From JAICND01 sp035281425 (GTDB lineage Bacteria > Actinomycetota > Acidimicrobiia > Spongiisociales > ZC4RG35): a stretch of DNA of 7,508 bases. The translations under genes were made by a program, and so were the position numbers. The stretch's first letter is position 1, and the number at the start of each line of letters is the position of its first letter. Of this stretch, positions 1 through 6,700 are shown piece after piece. The stretch is from the NCBI GenBank assembly GCA_035281425.1, contig DATEDX010000163.1, positions 1 through 7,508 of the forward strand, in the 5' to 3' direction. Below the pieces are notes generated by a model. That model made no database searches. It had not been told where the DNA came from and was given only the letters and a program-made list of their open reading frames with translations.

Positions 1-1
1 G

Positions 2-718
2 CCGGCGGAGCCGGCGCCGGCCGTGACCCTCACCGACTGGGACCCGGAAGGAGAGCGGAAGGTGGCGGCGGCGGCCCTCTACGCCGTCTCCGAGCTGCCC
101 GACCGGCAACTAGCGCGAATGGTGGACGAGATGAGCGACGAGGAGCGGCTGAGCCTCATCGCCGCCCTGGTGGGCGAACGCAGCAACCGCCGCCACAAAC
201 CAGGTCGGGCGATGGAGCGCACCACCTATCGCTTCGATGTCGTCTGCGACTTCGGCGCCTTCCGGGACCTGCAACGGCACCGGCTGATGACCATCGAGTG
301 GCAACGCCTGGGGACCAGGCTGGGGTTCGATCTACCCGATGACTTGGTCGAGGCCGGGGTCAAGGAGCGGTTCATCCGGGTAATGGACGAGGCGGGAGTT
401 CTCTATGAGCGGCTGCGGGGCGAATTGGGACCCGACGTGGCCCAATATGCCGTTCCTTTCGCCTACAACATACGTTTTGTGATGGAGATGAACGCCCGCC
501 AGGCCTTCCACCTGCTGGAGCTGCGCACTCAGCCCGCCGGTCATCCCACTTACCGAGCGGTCTGCGCCGAGATGCACCGTCAGATCGCCGAGGTGGCCGG
601 GCACCGCACCCTGGCCGCGGCGATGACCTATGTGGATTACGGCAGCGTTGACCTGGAGCGGCTGGAGGGGGAACGTCGGGCGGCGGCTCGGCGGGAAGCC
701 TCCGCTGCCACCGTGTGA
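2..718 (+). CDS. ThyX-family (FAD-dependent thymidylate synthase-like) protein, C-terminal part, 5' truncated by window edge
   Basis: ThyX enzymes make dTMP from dUMP using FAD and methylene-tetrahydrofolate. The frame is open to the left edge; seven Pro/Ala/Glu-rich codons precede a GTG at 23, which looks like an inter-domain linker rather than a start. Numbering from that GTG: the block NRRHKPGRAME (55-65) and the stretch around RDLQRHRLMTIEW (81-93) are typical of the long two-domain ThyX-like proteins as I remember them, and NARQAFHLLELR (157-168) matches the dUMP-site region of ThyX. The canonical motif RHRxxSxNExSxR is degenerate here: RHR (85-87) is kept, Ser is Thr, and the Asn-Glu and final Ser/Arg are not. 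This half alone may therefore not be a competent synthase; the missing N-terminal half could supply the active site, or the protein may have another role. It ends with TGA 10 bases before the next gene. The family call is firm; function is less so. If the GTG at 23 were the true start, the product would be 231 residues. Confidence 0.8.
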   Translation, partial: PAEPAPAVTLTDWDPEGERKVAAAALYAVSELPDRQLARMVDEMSDEERLSLIAALVGERSNRRHKPGRAMERTTYRFDVVCDFGAFRDLQRHRLMTIEWQRLGTRLGFDLPDDLVEAGVKERFIRVMDEAGVLYERLRGELGPDVAQYAVPFAYNIRFVMEMNARQAFHLLELRTQPAGHPTYRAVCAEMHRQIAEVAGHRTLAAAMTYVDYGSVDLERLEGERRAAARREASAATV

Positions 719-719
719 G

Positions 720-725
720 AGGAGG
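720..725 (+). promoter_or_regulatory. Shine-Dalgarno site for the 70-residue ORF
   Basis: AGGAGG lies just after the upstream stop codon and 3 bases before the ATG at 729. The spacing is short, but GAGAGG a few bases earlier offers a second pairing register. This site decides the start of the small gene, because the same frame is open upstream into the ThyX-like gene. Confidence 0.6.
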
Positions 726-728
726 AAC

Positions 729-941
729 ATGGCCGAGCTCGATGTAGACGCCCTCATCGACCGGTTCCGTCACCGGGCAGAGGCGGTGAAGGAGCGGGGA
801 TTGCCGCCGGTGGCGGGGGAAGAAAGGCGACGTTTCATCGAACAAGCCGAGACCGACTACATGGATTTTTCGCTCATTGGCTCGGCCACCTGGATGGTGG
901 AAGACGACCACCTGGTATTACGAATCCCCCTCCGCTCCTGA
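729..941 (+). CDS. Small conserved-looking hypothetical protein, 70 aa
   Basis: I do not recognise this family. The product is 70 residues, soluble and charged, with no signal peptide, membrane segment or cysteines. The first about 40 residues look helical and rich in Arg/Glu (MAELDVDALIDRFRHR at the start). The last 25 look like two beta strands around an acidic turn (TWMVEDDHLVLRIPL). The ATG at 729 follows a strong AGGAGG; starts further upstream in this frame would overlap the ThyX-like gene by about 90 bases and lack such a site. It sits 10 bases after that gene and 21 bases before the first ATPase gene, so it is probably co-transcribed with both. In mycobacteria and Streptomyces I recall a different small protein (DUF4177 type) just upstream of the ATPase pair; this one does not resemble it. 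A small partner or regulator of either neighbour is possible, but nothing in the sequence proves it. Confidence 0.75.
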   Translation: MAELDVDALIDRFRHRAEAVKERGLPPVAGEERRRFIEQAETDYMDFSLIGSATWMVEDDHLVLRIPLRS

Positions 942-962
942 TCGCTCGATGAGAGCCAGCCG

Positions 963-1811
963 GTGATTTCGGAACGGTTGCTGCTCGTCTCCGGCAAGGG
1001 AGGGGTAGGCAAGTCGGCCCTGGCTTGTGCCCTTGCCATCTATGCCCAGCGCCAAGGGCAGCGGGTGCTGTTGATCGATGTGGGGGCGGGGGGAGGGGTA
1101 GCCACCCATCTCGGGGTGGGCCCGCTCGGTTTCACCAGTACCGAGATCCGGCCCGGGCTGTGGGCGCTGGCCGTCGACCGCAGCAAGGCCCTGATCGAAT
1201 ATTTGAAGGTGCAGGTGGGAGTGCCGGGGCTGGCCACTTTTGGTCCCGCCGCCCGCGCCTTCGATGCTCTCGCCGCCACCGCCCCCGGGATCAGGGAGAT
1301 TGTCACCCTCGGGAAGGTGCTGTGGGAGGTGCGTGAGGAGCACTACGACTTGGTGGTGGCCGACTGCCCGCCCACCGGGCAGATCTTCGGGCTGTTGCGG
1401 GCGCCCTCCACCATCGCTGAGTTGGTTCCTTCGGGCCGCATCCGTCAGCAGGCCGAGTGGATGGCGGGGCTCTTGCTCGATCCGGCCGCCACCCGTCTCA
1501 TCCTCATCAGCCTGGCCGAGGAGCTTCCCACCATCGAAACCGAAGAAACCCTGGCCCAACTGGGACAGGAGAAGGTGATCGGTGCTGTGGAGTTGGTGGC
1601 CAACCGGATCCTCCCTCGCTTGGCGACCGACGCCCTCGGGAGCGGGGCGGCGGCGGAGGCAGCAGCCCTCCACCGGTCCTTGTGGGAGGAGCAGCAGCAG
1701 TGGCTGGAGCGGCTCCCCCCCGATCGGACGCTGCCGTTCCTGTTCGGCCTGCTCACCCCCGGCGAGGTGGCCGCTCGTCTCGCCGACGCCTGGGAGGTTC
1801 CTGGAGCGTGA
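963..1811 (+). CDS. ArsA/Get3-like ATPase, first of a tandem pair (Rv3679/BagA-like)
   Basis: This is a 282-residue P-loop ATPase of the SIMIBI class, ArsA/Get3 branch. Get3 delivers tail-anchored membrane proteins and ArsA drives arsenite export; no arsenite genes are nearby. Visible motifs: deviant Walker A GKGGVGKS (11-18) with the signature lysine K12; switch II DCPPTG (134-139); a VANR-type nucleotide-base motif (212-215). The switch I aspartate of Get3/ArsA (the D of the usual DPA motif) is absent: the strand ends LLIDVGAGGG, with G41 at that position. The order of segments, including IEYL (78-81), APGIRE (107-112) and LPTIETEETLAQL (188-200), parallels M. tuberculosis Rv3679 as I remember it, with a shorter C-terminus. 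There is no Get3-type CxxC zinc motif. The start is GTG with only a weak GAGAG seven bases upstream; no in-frame ATG is better placed. The last four bases overlap the second ATPase gene, so the two are very likely translated together and act as a heterodimer (inference). Confidence 0.88.
   Translation: MISERLLLVSGKGGVGKSALACALAIYAQRQGQRVLLIDVGAGGGVATHLGVGPLGFTSTEIRPGLWALAVDRSKALIEYLKVQVGVPGLATFGPAARAFDALAATAPGIREIVTLGKVLWEVREEHYDLVVADCPPTGQIFGLLRAPSTIAELVPSGRIRQQAEWMAGLLLDPAATRLILISLAEELPTIETEETLAQLGQEKVIGAVELVANRILPRLATDALGSGAAAEAAALHRSLWEEQQQWLERLPPDRTLPFLFGLLTPGEVAARLADAWEVPGA
1792..1797 (+). promoter_or_regulatory. Shine-Dalgarno site for the second ATPase gene
   Basis: GGGAGG lies inside the end of the first ATPase gene, 10 bases before the GTG at 1808. 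Together with the GTGA overlap it fixes the start of the second gene; the reading frame itself is open about 350 bases further upstream, inside the first gene, with no family match there. Confidence 0.55.
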
Positions 1812-2821
1812 GCACGGTGGTCGTGACCGGGGCGGGAGGAGTGGGAAAGACCACAGTGGCGGCAGCCTTGGCGGTGTCCTCGGCCCGCCGTGGTCGACCC
1901 ACCCTGGTGGTGACGGTCGACCCGGCCCGCAGACTGGCTGGTGCCCTAGGTTTGGAGTTGGGTTCCCGGCCCCGTCAAGTACCGGGTGAAGAAGCATTGT
2001 GGGGGGCCATGATCGACCCGGCCGGATCCTGGCAGGCGGTGGCTCGCCGCCATGCTGACCCGGCGGTGGCGGAGCGGTTGGTGACGAGTGAGTTCTTCCA
2101 GGCCGCTACCGCCCACTTCCCCGCTTCCCAGTCATATGCCGCCGCCGAGGCGGCAGCCGACTACATCGACTCGGCCCGCTGGGAGGTGATCGTGGTTGAC
2201 ACCCCTCCCGCGGCCGGAGGCATCGAGTTCTTCACCGCTCCATCGCAGATGGCCGACCTGGTTGGGGGACGGCTGCTACGACTCCTCACCGGGGGCCGGC
2301 TTCCCGGGCGGCAACTGCTGTTCAATCGGGGGGCCCGTCCTTTGCTGCGCTTCGCCGATCAGTTGCTGGGGTCGGACCTTTTGGAACGGGTGGCGCAGTT
2401 CTTGATGGATCTCCGCACCACCTATGACGGGGTACGGCGGCGGGCGCAGGTGATCGAGGCCCACTTTCGCCGGGCCACCACCCTGGTGGTCACCACCGCC
2501 GATCCCGCTCCCCTTCAAGAAGCCGTCCGGTTCTACCGGGAACTGCCCGATGTCGCCTCCCCTCCCGCCCTGGTCGTCTTCAACCGGGCCCTGCCGCTGC
2601 GCTGGGCATCCGCTCCTCTACCGCCCCGCACCAATCTCGCCCTGGCAGAGAACCTGGCTCGGTGGGGGTCGGAGGCGCAACGACAGGCCGACGCCCGTGC
2701 TGAGTTCGCCTCTCGTTATCCGACCAGCCTCGCCACCATTCCCTGGCTGGCCCATGCTCCCACCGACGTCGAGGCCCTGGCCGGGTTGCTCGACCAGGCC
2801 GAAGGCTGGCCCGAACTCTGA
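1808..2821 (+). CDS. ArsA/Get3-like ATPase, second of the tandem pair (Rv3680/BagB-like)
   Basis: This is a 337-residue ATPase homologous to its upstream neighbour and closest, from memory, to M. tuberculosis Rv3680. Motifs: P-loop GAGGVGKTT (8-16), where A9 replaces the signature lysine of deviant Walker A proteins; switch I TVDPARRL (36-43) with the aspartate D38 present; switch II DTPPAAG (131-137); VFNR (257-260) for the adenine pocket. The segments EFFQ (95-98) and FFTAPSQMADLVGGRLLRLL (141-160), followed by a helical region to about 215, match the client-binding or lid region of this subfamily. The pattern of present and missing residues is the mirror image of the first ATPase. The start is GTG at 1808, overlapping the previous stop as GTGA, with GGGAGG upstream. 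No membrane segment or zinc CxxC is seen, so it should be cytosolic. The gene ends with TGA; the HAD gene follows in the same frame after nine or ten sense codons. Confidence 0.88.
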   Translation: MSTVVVTGAGGVGKTTVAAALAVSSARRGRPTLVVTVDPARRLAGALGLELGSRPRQVPGEEALWGAMIDPAGSWQAVARRHADPAVAERLVTSEFFQAATAHFPASQSYAAAEAAADYIDSARWEVIVVDTPPAAGGIEFFTAPSQMADLVGGRLLRLLTGGRLPGRQLLFNRGARPLLRFADQLLGSDLLERVAQFLMDLRTTYDGVRRRAQVIEAHFRRATTLVVTTADPAPLQEAVRFYRELPDVASPPALVVFNRALPLRWASAPLPPRTNLALAENLARWGSEAQRQADARAEFASRYPTSLATIPWLAHAPTDVEALAGLLDQAEGWPEL

Positions 2822-2851
2822 GCTGAGCCGGTCCGCGCTAGCTTCTCCTTG

Positions 2852-3682
2852 GTGTCCGCGGCGTTCTTCGATCTCGACCGCACCTTGATCGCAGGGGCAT
2901 CGATCTTTCCCTTCGCCATCGAAGCGTGGCGGGCGGGTTTGGTCAGTAATCGTGACATCCGCCGATTCGCCAGAGGAGCCCTCGCCTTTTTGGTGGTGGG
3001 CGATCAGGGTGAGCGTTCCGACCAGGTCCGTTCCGACATGTTGGGCCGGGTCGAAGGGGTGGCGGTGGAAGTGCTGGAGGATGTCGCCCAACGCGTCCTC
3101 CCCCGTTTGGTAGCGCGGGTGCGGCCCGAGTCGAAGCGGCTCATCAAAATGCATCACCAGGCGGGGCGGGACACCTGGATTGTCTCGGCCTCCCCCTACG
3201 GGATCGTCGCCCCGCTGGCCGACGCCCTGGGGATGACCGGGGCGGTCGCCACTCGGGGCAAGGTGGTCGACGGCCACTACACCGCCGAAATCGACGGGCC
3301 GTTTGTGTATGGCCAGGGCAAAGTGGAGGCAATCGCCGCCCTCGCCGCCGAACGCGGCTACAACCTGACCGCAAGTTACGCCTATTCAGACTCCATTTCC
3401 GATCTCCCCATGCTTGAGTTGGTGGGTCATCCGGTGGCAGTCAACCCCGACGGGCACCTGGAGGACGTCGCCCACGAGCGGGGCTGGCCGGTGGTGATCT
3501 TTGCCCGCAAAACCAAACAGATGCTGCGGGTGAGCCTAGGGAGCGTCTTTCTGGTGCTGACGGCGGTCGGCACCTACCTCCTCGGGCGCCGCCACGGCCG
3601 CATTCAAGACGGAAGACGGAAGACGGAAGGCGGAAAGGCTCCCTTCTCCCCTTCGGGAGACTCCCCCCAGCGTTGCCCCTAA
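2852..3682 (+). CDS. HAD-superfamily subfamily IB phosphatase-like hydrolase with C-terminal membrane segment
   Basis: This is a 276-residue HAD hydrolase of the SerB-like IB group (TIGR01490 type). All four catalytic motifs are visible: FFDLDRT with nucleophile D7 and acid D9; IVSAS with S112; GQGK with K157; YSDSISD with D180 and D184. Residues 15-90 form the helical cap. It should hydrolyse a phosphomonoester, but the substrate cannot be read from sequence; phosphoserine or phospholipid-derived phosphates are known for relatives. Residues about 226-245 (VSLGSVFLVLTAVGTYLLG) form one hydrophobic segment flanked by basic residues, so the catalytic domain would be anchored to the membrane by its tail. 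Start choice: GTG at 2852 or TTG at 2849 are the only possibilities after the in-frame TGA at 2819-2821, and neither has a Shine-Dalgarno site, so translation may depend on coupling to the ATPase gene. The last about 27 residues, polar and Arg/Lys/Pro/Ser-rich, are encoded by a heptamer repeat and hairpin DNA and look like an acquired extension. Confidence 0.87.
   Translation: MSAAFFDLDRTLIAGASIFPFAIEAWRAGLVSNRDIRRFARGALAFLVVGDQGERSDQVRSDMLGRVEGVAVEVLEDVAQRVLPRLVARVRPESKRLIKMHHQAGRDTWIVSASPYGIVAPLADALGMTGAVATRGKVVDGHYTAEIDGPFVYGQGKVEAIAALAAERGYNLTASYAYSDSISDLPMLELVGHPVAVNPDGHLEDVAHERGWPVVIFARKTKQMLRVSLGSVFLVLTAVGTYLLGRRHGRIQDGRRKTEGGKAPFSPSGDSPQRCP
3606..3633 (+). repeat. Short tandem repeat, four heptamers AAGACGG (last AAGGCGG)
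   Basis: Three perfect copies of AAGACGG start at 3606, 3613 and 3620, followed by one copy with a single change at 3627 and then AAAGG. The unit length of 7 is not a multiple of 3, so gain or loss of a copy would shift the HAD reading frame. It lies inside the 3' end of the HAD gene, after the membrane segment, and codes for the polar tail. Confidence 0.8.
3645..3660. other. Small hairpin near the HAD/dnaE junction
   Basis: TCTCCC (3645-3650) pairs with GGGAGA (3655-3660) across a 4-base CTTC loop. It lies between the heptamer repeat and the larger hairpin, still within the HAD reading frame. There is no T tract on either side. It may be part of a compound terminator for dnaE transcription arriving from the right. 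Confidence 0.4.
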
Positions 3683-3697
3683 GGGTTCCTGGGGGGA
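3662..3697. terminator. Possible bidirectional terminator hairpin between convergent HAD and dnaE genes
   Basis: TCCCCCCAG (3662-3670) pairs perfectly with CTGGGGGGA (3689-3697), a 9-bp GC-rich stem. The 18-base loop can form an inner CCC/GGG pairing (3677-3679 with 3683-3685). The HAD stop codon TAA (3680-3682) lies in that loop, and the dnaE stop lies 14 bases to the right. The position between two convergent genes fits a shared terminator. Neither strand has a T tract after the stem, so it is not a textbook intrinsic terminator. Confidence 0.5.
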
Positions 3698-3710
3698 AAA
3701 GAGCGATCAG

Positions 3711-6700
3711 CTATCGGACCGCGCTGTGGCCCAGCAGTTCCCGCAGTTCGGCGTAAAGGGCTGAACGAGGCTCCACCCGGTGACGGTCGTCGAGTCGGAG
3801 GACGCGGTGATGGCGATCGGAGATCATGTGCAGATAGACGGGGGCGGGACCGGGATGATGGGAGAGGATGTCCTTCAGATGTTTGATGAGGTCGGGGGAA
3901 AGCCGGCGAGCCGGTACCTCGAGGCGCACCTCAGCCCCGGCCTTGACGTCGACTTCAGCGATCTCCCGAGCGATGACCTTGACATCTTCCCCCCGGTGGT
4001 CGAGAAGCCCTTTGACGGTGACGATGGCGTCTTCGATGACCAGAGCTCCGTATTCGTTAACGACTCCCGGAAAGGCCACCACCTCCACCGACCCTTCCAG
4101 GTCCTCCACCTGGAAGAACAACATCAACTCACCCTTCTTGGTAAAGCGCCGGGTGATCGATCCGATCAAACCGCCGATCACGACCCCGGCTTTGTCCTTC
4201 TGTTCGGCCAGCGAGGGAATGGGCATGGTGGCGGCGAGAGCTCCGGTGGCGGCCAGCAGCGGATGGTCCGAAACATAGAGACCGAGCATCTCCTTCTCGA
4301 ACCCGAGTTTGATCTTCTGGCTCCACTCGTCACCATCGATGGAGGGGCGGGGATGGTCGGCGCCCGCCTCACCGTTGCCAAACAGCGAGAATTGGCCCAT
4401 CTCTTCGTTGCGACGGCGTTCCAGGGTGGCATCGATGATCTCCCCACAACGCAGGAATAGGGCCTTCCTGGAATGCCCCATCCCATCGAAGGCCCCGGCC
4501 TTGACCAGCGACTCCACCGTCCGCCGGTTGAGAACCAACGGATCAACCCGGTCGCAGAAGTCGTAGAAGTCGCCGAATCGACCCGCTTGGCGGCGTTCGG
4601 CCACGATCTTTTCCACCACTCCTTCTCCGACGTTACGAACCGCCGACAGCCCGAACCGGATCTTCCCCTCGGTGACGGAGAAGTCCACGTCGGACTCATT
4701 GACGTCGGGAACCAGCACCTCAATCCCCCGGGCCCGGCACTCCGCCAGATAGATGGCGGTGCGGTCCTTGTCCCGTTTGGTGGCGGTGAGGAGCGCCGCC
4801 ATGTATTCGGCCGGATAGTGCGCCTTTAGCCAGGCGGTCTGGTAGGCCACCAGGGCGTAGCAAGCGGCATGGGCCTTGTTGAACCCGTAGCCGGCGAAGG
4901 GCTCGATAGCGTCGAAGAGATCGGCGCCCAATTGGGGGGGATGGCCCTGCTCGACACATCGAGCGATGAACCTTTCCCGCTGAGCCTGCATCGCCGACTT
5001 CACCTTTTTGCCCATGGCGCTGCGGAGGTCGTCGGCCTCGGCCATCGAATAGCCGGCCATCTCCTGGGCGATCTGCATCACCTGCTCTTGGTAAACGATG
5101 ATGCCGTAGGTGTCGCCCAGGAACCGCTCAGTGGCCTGGTGGGGAAACTCGATGGAGGACCGACCATTCTTGCGGTCGGCGTATTTGGTGTGCATGTTCT
5201 GGCCGAGGGGACCAGGGCGGTAAAGAGAAACCAGGGCGACGATGTCTTCGAAACGGTCCGGCTGCAGACCCCTCACCAGGTTGCGCAATCCGGTGCCCTC
5301 CAACTGGAAGACGCCGATGGTGTCTCCCCGACAGAGCAGCTGATAGGTGGCGGGATCGTCGAGGGCCACCGAATCGATGTCCACCTCCTCTCCCCGACCT
5401 TCGCGAATCAACTCCAGGGTCCGTTCGATGATGGAGAGGTTGCGGAGCCCGAGGAAGTCCATCTTGAGCAGACCCAGAGCGGCGATGGCATTCATCTCGT
5501 ATTGGGTGACGGTCTCGGCGTCGTCGCCTTTGCGTTGCACCGGGACCAACTCGACCAACGGCGAGGGGGAGATCACCACCGCGGCGGCGTGGATCGAGTC
5601 CTGGCGGCGGAGATGCTCGAGGCCCTTGGCCACGTCGATCACCCTCGCCACTTCCGGGTCGGACCGGTACATCTCTCTCAGCTCGGCGGCGTTGGCGAAC
5701 CAATCTTTGATCTCGGAGTCGGCTTCGGGGGGTGGAGGGTTGAGGCACTGGTCGAGGGTGGCCTCTTTGCCGAGGATGGCGGGGGGCATGGCCTTAGCGA
5801 CCCGGTCGCCCAACGAATAAGGGTGACCTAGAACTCGGGCCGCGTCCCGAATCGCCTGTTTCCCCTTGATGGTGGAGAAGGTGATGATCTGAGCAACGTG
5901 GTCGGAGCCGTACTTCTCGGCGGCGTAGCGGATGACGTCGCTCCGGTACCGCTCATCGAAGTCCATGTCGATGTCGGGCATCTGCCGCCGGCTGGGATTG
6001 AGGAACCGCTCGAAGATAAGCCCGTGAGCGAGGGGGTCGAGGTCGGTGATGGCCAGGCAGTAAGCCACGATCGACCCTGCGGCCGACCCCCGACCGGGAC
6101 CCACCCGAATCCGGCGTTCGCGGGCGTAGCGGATCAAATCCCAAACGATGAGGAAGTAGGAGGGAAAGCCCATGTCGAAGATGACGGTGAGCTCATCGAC
6201 GATGCGGTGGCGGACTTCGTCGGGAAGCGGGTCGCCGTAACGGCGGCGGGCCCCGGTATAGACCAGTTCTTCCAGATAGCTTTGCTCGGTATGCCCGGGA
6301 GGGACGGGGAACTGGGGTAGCAGGATGCGACCAAAGTCGAGATCGACCTTGGCCCGATCGGCGATGAGGAGGGTGTTGTCGCAGGCCTCGGGAAAGAGAT
6401 CGTTGGGGAACAACGTCCTCATCGCCGCCGCCGACTTGAGGTAGAAGTCGGGCGATTCGAACCGCAACCGGTTGGGGTCGTCCTGGTTGGATCCGGTCTG
6501 GATGCAGAGGAGCACGTCGTGGGCTTCGTGCTCGTCCCGCCGGGTGTAATGGGCATCGTTGGTGGCGAGAAGCGGAGCCCCGATCCGGCGCCCGATCTCG
6601 ATCAGGTCGGGCATGATCCGCCGTTGCGCTTCCAGTCCGTGGTCTTGGAGCTCGATGAAGAAGTTCTCTGCACCGAAGATCTCCTGATAGTGAGCGGCGG

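Noticed and set aside
1457..1807. Upstream extension of the second ATPase frame
   Set aside because: Residues before the GTG at 1808 are low-complexity and overlap the first ATPase gene; homology and the ribosome site begin at 1808.
918..1997. Long minus-strand open frame (359 codons) opposite the ATPase genes
   Set aside because: Its translation is rich in Pro/Gly/Arg/Gln with no recognisable motif, and the plus strand carries clear P-loop ATPases. Long antisense frames are expected in GC-rich DNA.
963..2821. Arsenite resistance operon
   Set aside because: No ArsB, ArsC, ArsD or ArsR-like gene is nearby, no metalloid-binding cysteine cluster is seen, and the pair resembles the actinobacterial Get3-like ATPases instead.
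4869..5831. Plus-strand open frame of 320 codons opposite dnaE
   Set aside because: It mirrors the dnaE codons, has no family motif and would sit inside a confidently identified polymerase gene.
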